In this document: in pieces, positions 9,301 to 16,671 of the stretch
Layout: each line of letters starts with the position of its first letter
Numbering within the stretch: the first letter of the stretch is position 1
DNA from: Lysobacter capsici
Lineage (GTDB): Bacteria > Pseudomonadota > Gammaproteobacteria > Xanthomonadales > Xanthomonadaceae
NCBI RefSeq assembly: GCF_018732085.1
Contig: NZ_CP076103.1
Span: 1,736,001 to 1,800,000 of the forward strand
Direction of reading: 5' to 3'
Length of the DNA: 64,000 nucleotides
Notes under the pieces: generated by a model
Told to the model about the DNA's origin: nothing
Seen by the model: the letters and a program-made list of their open reading frames with translations, nothing else
Database searches by the model: none
Program-made: the position numbers and the translations under genes

Positions 9301-10076
9301 CCGGCACGGCCGGCGTGACTCGCCTCTTCCACGCGGTGGATTCGGGCGGGAACGCGCAGGCAATCACGGCCACTCCGTTGGTCGGTCGCAAACCGGACTC
9401 CCTGGAAACCTGGGTGTTCTTCGGCACCGGGCGGTTTCTGGGTGGCGCCGACCTGAGCGACAAGTCGGTACAGACCTGGTACGGAATCAGGGATACCGGA
9501 ACCGAGGTGGCCGCCGCGAACCTCGCCACTCGCAAGATCGAGTACGAGGGGGCGCTCAAGGGTAAGGATGGCAAGGATGTCGAAGTCCGCGTGATATCGG
9601 CTTCGAAGGAGGGCGATATGGCCGGAAAATTGGGCTGGAAACTCGACCTGGTCACGCCCTCGGGAACCGCGATGGGTGAGCGAATGGTGGTTCCCAACCT
9701 GTTCGATGGCAATCGCCTGCTGGGCATCAGTCGGATTCCGAACAACAGCGATCCATGCAACGTCGGCGGCAACGGTTGGTTGATGGAAATCGACCCGTTC
9801 ACCGGTGGGCGGATCGACTCCGGGATTTTCGACATCAACGGCGATGGAAAAATAGATGGTAATGACGCTGTGGCGGGAACCGGGAATGATCCATCGAGGT
9901 ATCCGTCCGGAAAACGTACCGACGGCTCGTTGAACCCGGTCATCATCATTCCCGGCAAGAACGGCAACTTGATCGAGGGTTCCAATCAAGACGACAAGAT
10001 CGAAGGTGTGCCGACACCGGTCACGGGGTTGGGCGCCAAACGAGTCGCGTGGCGAGAAATCCTGCGGGATGGATAG
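6309..10076 (+). CDS. pilY1: PilY1-type pilus tip adhesin with calcium loop but no vWA metal site
   Basis: About 1255 residues from the ATG at 6309, chosen because GGGAG lies just upstream and a signal peptide follows (LAVVLIGVLAALSATPAVSE). The in-frame ATG at 6246 is the alternative. The N-terminal half occupies the place of a von Willebrand A domain, but where a D-x-S-x-S metal motif would sit it reads LVLVPSVEYP (residues 57-65). The C-terminal half is the PilY1 beta-propeller (LVYVGGNDGMLHGFNAATG) with a calcium-loop-like DSNADGFIDSAYAGD near residue 973. A second EF-hand-like DINGDGKIDGND lies at residues 1175-1186. The first half is clearly less GC-rich than the second. It should act as a tip adhesin and retraction modulator. 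Confidence 0.9.
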   Translation: MRSFGKRCIGRVRDLAPRLAVVLIGVLAALSATPAVSEVPIQSRPLALGNDVPNNLVLVPSVEYPTVNAKANFTMVGDVDVYNTGITYVGYFDSAKCYKYNFAANEKDRFFEPIGVTANHQCSGAQKQWSGNFLNWAVTQTIDPFRKALTGGYRVRDDATQVWLEKARHDNNDYGKDFFPDVGIPAAEIQSVFPASAQWPLRMKVRNLGNKMRFTRDGSGNVDGTNAVSYNPATHTLSGKAGSANDTTIYEVSVRVAVCVNSGAVKPEANCKQYGNAWKPEGLIQKYNDKLRFGIFGYLNDSSPDRDGGVLRARQKYVGPYSYDPVAGPKDNPNKEWDPVTGIQLGAYNNPDPVDATATNTRNNTSVVVNSGVINYLNKFAQTTTNDAKGADNVSELYYAAVRYFRGQDNVPEYTAIPAGQAAKQTDLFPVITDWVNPVQYQCQRNVAVGIGDTYTHLDRNLPGSTKKDSAPAMPPKLAADTMVNVETALGNLFRLEGIGKSPAVTFNPGGNANSGFIAGLAYYSHTKDMQPNMPGMQTLSTYWVDVLPFKVVVKREDNQYYLATKYGGFDVPAGFDPDTRVDPLPDALWTDGDKVGLDNQVNEKRPRNFYVAYQAEQMVSGLTRAFESAGADRRGAAAGLGTNGATLEQGATIYSPTYFNDWHGDLTSYRIDPVTKANIPVWTAGAVVPAPAARKIFANSDGYREFLYDLLSATDKTNLGSGNFSGATAADVVDYLRGVRTKEVSNGGPLRNRGGVLGDFVNSSPVYVGKPSPNQYSYATFAGGGKAYNDFAAAKAARTPLVYVGGNDGMLHGFNAATGVEAYAFVPAAALSIPGGLAGYATPGYPHRYFVDGELTVADVYLGGAWKTVLVGTMGRGGKGVFALDITDPGDIKFLWEKYGAQVPSLGNNLGKPVIAQTANGVWRVLLGNGPNSTDGKAQLVSLDVATGAVSTIDTAVGSDNGLSGVRTWDSNADGFIDSAYAGDFKGNLWKFSNIGTGTAGVTRLFHAVDSGGNAQAITATPLVGRKPDSLETWVFFGTGRFLGGADLSDKSVQTWYGIRDTGTEVAAANLATRKIEYEGALKGKDGKDVEVRVISASKEGDMAGKLGWKLDLVTPSGTAMGERMVVPNLFDGNRLLGISRIPNNSDPCNVGGNGWLMEIDPFTGGRIDSGIFDINGDGKIDGNDAVAGTGNDPSRYPSGKRTDGSLNPVIIIPGKNGNLIEGSNQDDKIEGVPTPVTGLGAKRVAWREILRDG

Positions 10077-10127
10077 CGACCTGCCGCATCGATCTGCATG
10101 AAGTTGTCGTCTTCCAGGGGAGCTGCC

Positions 10128-10535
10128 GTGTCAAATCGTAAATGCTCGGGTTTTACGCTCATCGAATTGATGATCGTCGTTGCGATAGTGGCGATTCTCG
10201 CAGGACTCGCTTACTCGTCTTATCAGGCCCAGGTCATCAAGTCGCGCCGCGCTACCGCCACGGCGTGCTTGATGGGGCAGGTGCAGTACATGGAGCGGTA
10301 TTACACGACCAGATTCACCTACACCGGCGCGACGGTGCCGGCCGGTGGCTGCGTTACCGAGCTCAATGGCTTCTACACGTTCGGCAGCGCCATCGCCGCG
10401 ACGTCTTACACCTTGACCGCGATCCCGGCAGGGGCGCAGGCCAGTGGCGACGGAAAATGCATGACGATGTCGATCAACGACAAGGGAGTTAAGGCCAAGT
10501 CCGGAACAGCTGCGAATGTGCTCGACTGCTGGTGA
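10128..10535 (+). CDS. pilE: PilE-type minor pilin, cluster 1
   Basis: A 135-residue pilin. I chose the GTG at 10128 because AGGGGAG lies seven bases upstream and it gives an eight-residue leader (SNRKCSG after the start Met); the ATG at 10098 has no such site. The helix is FTLIELMIVVAIVAILAGLA with Glu at +5, followed by YSSYQAQVIKSRRATA, the PilE pattern. A Cys near the C-terminus (LDCW) and one in GGCVTE likely make the D-loop disulfide. It closes the pilin run of cluster 1. An imperfect hairpin (GCGGCAGAAAT/ATTTCCGCCGC) follows at about 10592. Confidence 0.88.
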   Translation: MSNRKCSGFTLIELMIVVAIVAILAGLAYSSYQAQVIKSRRATATACLMGQVQYMERYYTTRFTYTGATVPAGGCVTELNGFYTFGSAIAATSYTLTAIPAGAQASGDGKCMTMSINDKGVKAKSGTAANVLDCW

Positions 10536-10693
10536 GTGCGTGGCTGGAGCGGATGCCGTCGACGACGACTTCGCTAATTCCTACAAGGCGTGCGGCAGAA
10601 ATCCGATTTCCGCCGCGCGCAGCTGGATCTAATATTTCTAAGCGCCGATAGATGTCGGCCAATACGATCGATAACTATCATTCAAGGATGAGG

Positions 10694-11206
10694 ATGAGGA
10701 TGCGCATGCGCAAGTCAAATGTTCTTTTGCACGCAACCATGATGCTCACGATGTCGATTGCCGCACCTTCGGTGGCTGCGGCCGGCAATGTGGCGCAGGC
10801 AACTGAATACGTAGAAGTGGGCAGCTATCTGATTGACGACGCCCAGATCAATGCCTGGTACGAAATGCAGTACCACCTGCGCGAAAACTTCGACGAAATC
10901 TGCGGCGACACCTTCTGCGAGGGCGATTACAGCAACATCTACGCGTTGCGGTTCAGGTGCTCGGTCGAGCAGTCCAGCGGCGTGATCGGGCGTTGCGTGT
11001 GGGTGTTCGCGGCGAGCAACGAGGAGGTCGATGCGGCCACCGGCAAGATCCAGGTGACGCCGAAGGTCTGGCGCTGCCGTAGCCCGCTGGCGCCGAAGAC
11101 CACCGTATCGGCCCTGCTGGGCGCGTTGTCCGGCGAGCAGCCTTTGTATGCGAAGTTGCCGGGGACGTCGGTGTCCATTTACGACGGGCTGATCGACTGC
11201 TTGTGA
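10694..11206 (+). CDS. small secreted protein with repeated start codons, unknown function
   Basis: About 170 residues with a clear signal peptide (VLLHATMMLTMSIAAPSVAAA) and a secreted domain with several cysteines (CGDTFCEGDY, FRCSVEQ, GRCVWVF, DCL at the end). No family is recognised. In-frame ATGs occur at 10652, 10688, 10694, 10700 and 10706. The hexamer ATGAGG is iterated so that the ATGs at 10694, 10700 and 10706 each have AAGG or GAGG exactly six bases upstream. It lies just after pilE of cluster 1 on the same strand and may belong to the same accessory block. Confidence 0.6.
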   Translation: MRMRMRKSNVLLHATMMLTMSIAAPSVAAAGNVAQATEYVEVGSYLIDDAQINAWYEMQYHLRENFDEICGDTFCEGDYSNIYALRFRCSVEQSSGVIGRCVWVFAASNEEVDAATGKIQVTPKVWRCRSPLAPKTTVSALLGALSGEQPLYAKLPGTSVSIYDGLIDCL

Positions 11207-11498
11207 TTGCGGTGGTCGATCGCCGCGGCTGACGCGGCCGACTGTGAATGCTGCCCCGTCGGCGAGACATCATCGAAGGCGCGGTGTTCTTGCTGTCGAG
11301 CCGCGGTTCGGCCTGTGGCGGAGCGACCGGGGCAGGCGCTGCTGTAATTATTTTGGGCGATGGTTTAAGTGAATCATCGCGTCATCGACTTCGCCTGTCG
11401 GGGCTTCCGGCGATTCGAAGCCGCCTGCGCGAGCCGGAGAAGAACACGATCCGTTCGCCGAGCCGTCTCGCAGAACCAGTCGATCCGCCAGCTGACGA

Positions 11499-11993
11499 TC
11501 ACTCTTCCAGATAAGGATCCGCGATCCCCAGCGAAGCCAGGATTTCCCGCTCCAGTTGCTCCATGCATTCGGCTTCGCGCTCGTCCTCGTGATCCCAGCC
11601 GAGCAGGTGCAGGGTGCCATGCACGGTCAGGTGCGCGTAGTGATCGTTGAGCGGTTTCTTCTGCTCGCGCGCTTCGCGTACGACCACCGGCGCGCAGATC
11701 ACCAGATCGCCGAGCAACGGAAGCTTGACTCCCTTCGGCAGGCCTTCGGGCAGGTCGGCGGGGAAGCTCAGCACGTTGGTGGCGTAGTCGCGGTCGCGGT
11801 AGTGGCGGTTGAGCGATCGGCCTTCCTTGGTGCCGACGATGCGGATCGCCAGGTCGGCTTCGCGGATGCGGCCTTTCAACGCGGCGGCGACCCACTTGCG
11901 GAAACTGTTCGCCGCCGGCAGGCCCTTGCGCGGCAGGGCGTAACTGACGGCGACATCGAGACGGACGGGACCTTGGGTCATCGTGGTACTCAC
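11499..11993 (-). CDS. ybeY: endoribonuclease YbeY
   Basis: A 164-residue YbeY, a zinc-dependent RNase involved in 16S rRNA maturation and ribosome quality control. The zinc motif H-x3-H-x5-H is intact as HGTLHLLGWDH (His125, His129, His135). The upstream NVLSFPAD signature is also present. Length matches the family. It lies downstream of phoH on the same strand with about 218 bases between them, a wider gap than is common for this pair. The 292 bases between the small secreted protein and this gene show nothing I can call. Confidence 0.96.
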   Translation of the reverse strand: MSTTMTQGPVRLDVAVSYALPRKGLPAANSFRKWVAAALKGRIREADLAIRIVGTKEGRSLNRHYRDRDYATNVLSFPADLPEGLPKGVKLPLLGDLVICAPVVVREAREQKKPLNDHYAHLTVHGTLHLLGWDHEDEREAECMEQLEREILASLGIADPYLEE

Positions 11994-12211
11994 TGCGGTG
12001 CGGGCTGATGGGAGAGGCGCAACGCTAAAGGTTCATCGGTATTGCACGGCATGGCGGGCCGATCGCGGTTGCGGTGCCGGCCCGCGATGGCCGCGCGGCG
12101 CTCGCGCGCCGGCGCTACGGACCGCACCGGCGCGAGTATCGGCACGCGTCGCCGGCACGCAACACCGGCACGAGTCCGGGCCTGCGTCGCCGCACGCCGG
12201 CACCGCGCCGA

Positions 12212-13198
12212 TCAGGCGGCCGGCCCGCTCTGCGCGTCCTTCGCATCGCGCGCGTCGTAGGCGCTCACGATGCGCGCGACCAGCGGATGGCGCACCACAT
12301 CCTTGGCTTCGAAGAAGGTGAAGCTGATTCCGTTGACGTTGCGCAACACCTCGAGGGCGTCTTTCAGTCCCGACTTGATGTGCTTGGGCAGGTCGCCCTG
12401 GGTCATGTCGCCGGTGACCACCGCGGTGCTGCCGTAGCCGATGCGGGTCAGGAACATCTTCATCTGTTCGATGGTGGTGTTCTGCGCTTCGTCGAGGATC
12501 ACATAGGCATCGTTGAGCGTGCGCCCGCGCATGTAGGCCAGCGGCGCGATCTCGATGACGTTGCGTTCGAGCAGCTTGACCACCTTCTCGACCCCGAGCA
12601 TCTCGTACAGCGCGTCGTACAGCGGGCGCAGGTAGGGGTCGACTTTCTGGGTCAGGTCGCCCGGCAGGAAGCCGAGCTTTTCGCCGGCCTCGACCGCGGG
12701 GCGCACCAGGATCAGGCGCTGCACCCGCGATTCGTTCAGCGCTTCGACCGCGCTGGCGACGGCGAGAAAGGTCTTGCCGGTGCCGGCCGGGCCGATGCCG
12801 AAATTGATGTCGTGGGTGGCGATCGCATGCAGGTACTTGGCCTGATTGACCCCGCGGCCGCGGATGGTGCCGCGCTTGACCCGGATCGCGACTTCCTGCG
12901 GTTCGATGTCCTGCGCCACCAGTTGCTCGGCGCCGGTTTCGGTCAGGGCCAGGTGGATCGCGCCCTCGTCGAGGGTTTCCTCGGCGGCGTCCTTCCACAG
13001 CCGGCGCAGCAGCTTCTCGGCTTCGCCGACCACGCGCTCGGGGCCGTCGATGCGGAAGATGTTGCCGCGATTGGCGATTTCCACGCCCAGGCGCAGTTCG
13101 ATCATGCGCAGGTGCGCGTCGAACGGTCCGCTGAGGTTGGCCAGACGTTCGCTGTCGGCGGGATCGAGAGTGAATTCGGAAACGGTTCGGGCAGACAT
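12212..13198 (-). CDS. ybeZ: PhoH-family ATPase YbeZ
   Basis: A 328-residue PhoH-like protein. An N-terminal KH-like region precedes the P-loop domain, with Walker A GPAGTGKT at residues 136-143 and Walker B VILDEAQNTT near residue 235. It continues with GDMTQGDLP and ends in a short linker. YbeZ is an RNA-associated NTPase that works with YbeY, encoded just downstream on the same strand. The start at 13198 is the natural one and the length is close to the family norm. Function of the pair is known in outline from other bacteria; the molecular role is still partly open. Confidence 0.95.
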   Translation of the reverse strand: MSARTVSEFTLDPADSERLANLSGPFDAHLRMIELRLGVEIANRGNIFRIDGPERVVGEAEKLLRRLWKDAAEETLDEGAIHLALTETGAEQLVAQDIEPQEVAIRVKRGTIRGRGVNQAKYLHAIATHDINFGIGPAGTGKTFLAVASAVEALNESRVQRLILVRPAVEAGEKLGFLPGDLTQKVDPYLRPLYDALYEMLGVEKVVKLLERNVIEIAPLAYMRGRTLNDAYVILDEAQNTTIEQMKMFLTRIGYGSTAVVTGDMTQGDLPKHIKSGLKDALEVLRNVNGISFTFFEAKDVVRHPLVARIVSAYDARDAKDAQSGPAA

Positions 13199-13359
13199 AG
13201 ACTAAAGCGTAAGCAGATTCGAGCACGCAATGCGCGCCGGGGCGTCACAGCTTGCGCCTGTCGGGAGGTTTTCGCAAAGCCGCGCGGGCCGTCGCGGCCG
13301 GACCGAGTCGGATGCGACGCGCGGCGGCCGGCGCGATGCCGGGCGGCGACGCGTTCGCG

Positions 13360-13602
13360 TCAGCCGCGAGGCGGGCGGCCTTCGCGCCAAGCCCGCCAGA
13401 CCCGCAGCGCGCCCATCAGGGTCAGCAGGAGCGAGCCGATCAGCCACAGCAGGGTGATCGCATCGGCGTCGAACGGGCCGTGGCGGGTGGCGCGCATCCA
13501 CGAGCGCACCAAGCCGAGCAGGCCCAGGCCGAGGAACCAGAAGCCGATCGCGCCGCGGGAAAACAGGCCGGGCGGATTCGAGGGGGCGGGGGTGTCGGGC
13601 AT
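13360..13602 (-). CDS. small two-helix membrane protein, unknown
   Basis: About 80 residues from the ATG at 13602 (an in-frame upstream ATG at 13665 would add 21 residues). Two hydrophobic segments are evident: AIGFWFLGLGLLGLV and TLLWLIGSLLLTLMGALRVW, with a charged tail ending REGRPPRG. This suggests a small inner membrane protein with two helices. No family is recognised. It lies between phoH and the PAP2 phosphatase, all on the same strand. The gene is plausible because of its membrane pattern but has no strong ribosome site. Confidence 0.5.
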   Translation of the reverse strand: MPDTPAPSNPPGLFSRGAIGFWFLGLGLLGLVRSWMRATRHGPFDADAITLLWLIGSLLLTLMGALRVWRAWREGRPPRG

Positions 13603-13698
13603 GAGGGATTCTTCGGTGAGCGGCGGGCATGGGGCCACTGTCGGGGCCACGATCAGGCTATCCATGGGCGCGAATCGATCGCGCGGATCGGATGAAGC

Positions 13699-14352
13699 TC
13701 AGGGGCGCCCAGTTCGCCACAGCGGTGTGCCGGCGAGCAAGAGGCCGAGCGTCGCAGTCGCCAGGCCGCCGGCGATGTCCCACACGTAGTGTTGGCCGGT
13801 GGTGATCACGCTGGGGGTCAGCACGATCAGCGCCGACCAGACCCACGGCCGTGCCCGCGGATGCTGCGCGGCGAACCCGGCCGCGGCCACGACCGGAATG
13901 GTGATATGGCCCGACGGGAAGCAATTGTTGACCCCGTCGAGCGCGTGCAGGCAACGCCAGGCGGCTTCGGTCAGCGGGTCCAGGCCCTGCGGCAACGGCG
14001 GACGCACGATGCGGGTCGGCCACAGCAGCCAGATCGCGGCGTCGAGCCCGATCGCGACGACGTAGGCGTACAGCGTCGCCAGCAGATAGCGGCGTTCGCG
14101 AATCGCCAGGACCAGCGCCGGGCTGGCCAGCAGCAATAGCCAGTACGGCCAGATCGTCCATGCATGCCGGCCCAGTGCGTGGTCGAGCGCGGTGTACGGC
14201 AACAGCCGCGGCTCGCTCAGCGGATAGGCGTTGATGCCCAGGTACAGCCCGGTGTTGATCGCCATCGCGATCAACACGATGGCGATACGCCGCGACAGCG
14301 CGACCGTATCGGTGCCGGCGGCGGCGCGGGGGCGGGCATCGGCGGCGAGCAT
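13699..14352 (-). CDS. PAP2-superfamily membrane phosphatase
   Basis: A 217-residue membrane protein with about six hydrophobic segments. Two of the three PAP2 signature motifs are visible: PSGH (residues 146-149) and the S-x6-H-x3-D motif as SVITTGQHYVWD (Ser181, His188, Asp192). These hold the catalytic histidines of the lipid phosphatase/transferase family. The first motif (KxxxxxxRP) is only loosely represented by the RIVRPPLP region before it. Substrate is unknown; undecaprenyl pyrophosphate, phosphatidate or inositol lipid chemistry are possible. Downstream on its own strand is the small membrane protein; upstream lies a repeat-filled region. Confidence 0.82.
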   Translation of the reverse strand: MLAADARPRAAAGTDTVALSRRIAIVLIAMAINTGLYLGINAYPLSEPRLLPYTALDHALGRHAWTIWPYWLLLLASPALVLAIRERRYLLATLYAYVVAIGLDAAIWLLWPTRIVRPPLPQGLDPLTEAAWRCLHALDGVNNCFPSGHITIPVVAAAGFAAQHPRARPWVWSALIVLTPSVITTGQHYVWDIAGGLATATLGLLLAGTPLWRTGRP

Positions 14353-14470
14353 CTGCAGGGGTGGGTCCGGCGGCGATTGATTCGCTCAGCATGGTCGATG
14401 CGGGCAGGGCGACGCCAGTGTCGCTGGCGCTTTGCCGCACGCTGATCCCGTCGTTTGTGAAGCTTGCTTT

Positions 14471-14567
14471 GGTGGGAGGGCTTTCAAGCCCGACACTCTT
14501 CTCTCAGCAACGATGAAGCTTCGACGCGAGCGGAACAAAGGGCGTCGGGCCTGAAGGCCCTCCCACA
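14471..14567. repeat. long palindromic repeat, copy 1 of the GTGGGAGGGCTTTCAAGCCCGAC family
   Basis: Outer arms GTGGGAGGGC and GCCCTCCCAC enclose a second inverted pair (AAGCCCGAC/GTCGGGCCT) and a loop containing AGCAACGATGAAGCTTCG. It is the first of three copies in this gap. Related copies occur at 14702, 14969, 19522 and 34306, and a one-armed copy at 16540. Confidence 0.85.
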
Positions 14568-14701
14568 ATGGACTTTCGGGCTACCCGGCTATTCGCCGCC
14601 TCGCTTCGCCATGCCGCGGCAGGCTTCGACCAGCGCAGCCGTTCCACCGAGCGCTGCGGCGGTGCTTTAGGCCATGCAACCGCGGCGATCGCATTCGCTT
14701 T

Positions 14702-14798
14702 TGTGGGAGGGCTTTCAAGCCCGACGCTTTTCGCTGAGCAGCGATGAAGCTTCGGCGCGAGCGGAACGAAAAGCGTCGGGCCTGAAGGCCCTCCCACA
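14702..14798. repeat. long palindromic repeat, copy 2
   Basis: Arms TGTGGGAGGGC and GCCCTCCCACA, inner arms AAGCCCGACGCTTTTCG and CGAAAAGCGTCGGGCCT. The loop reads CTGAGCAGCGATGAAGCTTC. It is almost identical to the copies on either side, so the array probably spread by local duplication or repeated insertion. Confidence 0.85.
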
Positions 14799-14968
14799 CT
14801 AGACTTCGCGGGTGCCAGGGGCTTCATGGTCTCGCTACGCCGCGTTTCGCCGCGCCACGCGTCGGGCCGCGCTTCGTCGCGCATCGTCAAGATTTTCAGG
14901 CCAGTCATGCCTCCACAGCCCGACAGCGACGCTCTTGGCCGCCCATTCGCGGCGGCGGCATTCGCTGT

Positions 14969-15065
14969 TGTGGGAGGGCTTTTAAGCCCGACGCTTTTCG
15001 CTCAGCAGCGATGAAGCCTCCGCGCGAGCGGAACGAAAGGCGTCGGGCCTGAAGGCCCTCCCACA
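14969..15065. repeat. long palindromic repeat, copy 3
   Basis: Same organisation as the two preceding copies, with TTGTGGGAGGGCTTTTAAG at the left and GGCCTGAAGGCCCTCCCACA at the right. The ketosynthase gene begins about 208 bases later on the + strand. Confidence 0.85.
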
Positions 15066-15273
15066 ATGGACTTCGTGGCTGCCAAGGGTTTCAGGGCCTC
15101 GCTTCGCCATACTTCGCCACGCTACGCCTCATCGCGTCTCGCCGTGTCTCTCCGCGCTTCGCCGTCTCTCTCAGCCCTTCGTCCAGCCAAGTCCCGCCTC
15201 CACGGCCGGAAAAGCCCAGGATCCCCGCCGCATATCGGCAAATGCCGCGCACTGGCTCATACTGCCGGCGCAC

Positions 15274-16365
15274 ATGGATACCGAATCGAAGGACACGGCG
15301 CGCGCGCGCGCCGATCAAGGACTCAGCGCGCAGCGCAGGCACGGCTCAGGACACGGCGCAGGCCCCGACCTGGATTGGCGCGTGCGCATCGCCGGCCTGG
15401 GCCGTTATCTGCCGCAGCGCCGCGTCGCCAGCGCCGAAATCGAGCAGCGCGTCGGCCTGCCCGCGGGCTGGGCGCTGCAGAACAGCGGCGTCGCCTTTCG
15501 CCACTGGGCCGAGCCCGAACGCGAACGCGCCAGTTGGATGGGCGCGCACGCCGCGCGCATGGCCTGCGAGCAAGCCGGCATCGAAGTCGGCGAGGTCGAT
15601 CTGATCGTTAATGCTTCAGGTTCGGCCGAGCGCGCGATTCCCGACGGCGGGCCGCTGCTGCAACGCGAACTCGGCCTCGGCCGCTCCGGCATTCCGGCCT
15701 TGTCGGTGCATGCCACCTGCCTGAGTTTCGTCGCCGCGCTGGAACTGGCGGCCGAACGGATCCATCACGGCCGGATCGCGCGCGCGTTGATCGTCAGCAG
15801 CGAAATCGCTTCGGTCGGCCTGGATTTCGATAGCCCCGAGGTCTGCACCTTGTTCGGCGACGGCGCCGCCGCGGCCGTGCTCGAACGCGCGCCCGACGAC
15901 AGCTCCAGTCGCATCCATCGCATCGCCTGGCGCACGATGGGCGAGGGCGTCGAGATCACCACTCTGCGCGGCGGCGGCAGTTGGCGTCCGCCGTTGGGAC
16001 CGCTGACCACCCCGGCCGACGCGCTGTTCTCGATGCAGGGCCAGGCCGCGCTGCGCAGCGGCATCCGCCTGGTGCCGTACGTGATGCGCCAGCTCGGCCT
16101 GGACGATCGCGCCGCGCGCGACGCCGTGCGCTGGGTCGCCGCGCATCAGGCCAGCCGCGCCGCGCTCGACGTGATCGCGCAGATCGGTTTCGAACACGCA
16201 CGCATGGTCAATACGCTCGAACACACCGGCAACTGCATCGCCGCGTCGATTCCGCTGGCACTGGAACAGGGCGTGCGCGAAGGCTCGATCCGCCGCGGCG
16301 AACCCGGCGTGTTGCTCGGTACCGGCGCCGGCCTGTCCGGCGTCGGCCTGACGATGACGTACTGA
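15274..16365 (+). CDS. ketosynthase III (FabH/OleA-like) condensing enzyme
   Basis: A 363-residue thiolase-fold enzyme of the KAS III/OleA type. The catalytic triad is visible: Cys149 in SVHATCLSF, His291 in WVAAHQAS and Asn320 in EHTGNCIAAS. The GDGAAAAVLE glycine-rich signature follows, and GAGLSGVG is near the end. It joins acyl thioesters by Claisen condensation. The longer-than-FabH N-terminus and the neighbour genes (an extended SDR and an MBL hydrolase) suggest a dedicated lipid or small-molecule pathway rather than housekeeping fatty-acid initiation. OleA-like head-to-head condensation is one possibility, but no OleB or OleC is in view. The N-terminal 30 residues are low-complexity and the true start may be internal. 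Confidence 0.85.
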   Translation: MDTESKDTARARADQGLSAQRRHGSGHGAGPDLDWRVRIAGLGRYLPQRRVASAEIEQRVGLPAGWALQNSGVAFRHWAEPERERASWMGAHAARMACEQAGIEVGEVDLIVNASGSAERAIPDGGPLLQRELGLGRSGIPALSVHATCLSFVAALELAAERIHHGRIARALIVSSEIASVGLDFDSPEVCTLFGDGAAAAVLERAPDDSSSRIHRIAWRTMGEGVEITTLRGGGSWRPPLGPLTTPADALFSMQGQAALRSGIRLVPYVMRQLGLDDRAARDAVRWVAAHQASRAALDVIAQIGFEHARMVNTLEHTGNCIAASIPLALEQGVREGSIRRGEPGVLLGTGAGLSGVGLTMTY

Positions 16366-16671
16366 CGCCATGACGATCGGCGCTGCGATGCGGTCGATGC
16401 CTGCGGCGGTGGATTCGCGCGGCGATGCCGGATGCGCGTCCGATTCGAAAGCCAGCGCTCGCGGCATCGCACGGCGACCCCGCTCGGGTCGCGCGTCGCA
16501 TCGGCATCCCAACTTCTTCCGCGCAGCCGTGAAGTCTTTTGCGGGAGGGACTTTAGCCCCGACCGAGGCCTGGTCGAACCACGTGTTGCTTCGTCGCCGT
16601 GGTCATGCGCTCGCGCTCGCAGCGCGGCCCGCAAAAAATCCGGAATCTCGCGACAGCGCAGGCGATCGCGC
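16366..16671. other. 306-base spacer with a one-armed copy of the palindromic repeat
   Basis: Between the ketosynthase and the SDR. At about 16535-16563 it holds TCTTTTGCGGGAGGGACTTTAGCCCCGAC, which matches the left arm of the long palindromic repeat but has no right arm. Nothing else is recognised, and no separate gene is supported. Confidence 0.55.

Larger units (their letters stand above)
14353..15273. other. intergenic region carrying three palindromic repeats, no gene
   Basis: This 921-base gap between the divergent PAP2 and ketosynthase genes contains three near-identical copies of a 97-base palindromic element, spaced about 230-270 bases apart, with degenerate filler rich in TTCGCC and CGCTTC. 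ORFs through it read repeat translations (for example LKALPQK) and are not genes. Confidence 0.75.

Noticed and set aside
14386..15014. Several 60-130-codon frames in the repeat array (translations such as LKALPQK)
   Set aside because: They translate the palindromic repeats and recur wherever the repeat occurs, also at 19443 and 34311.
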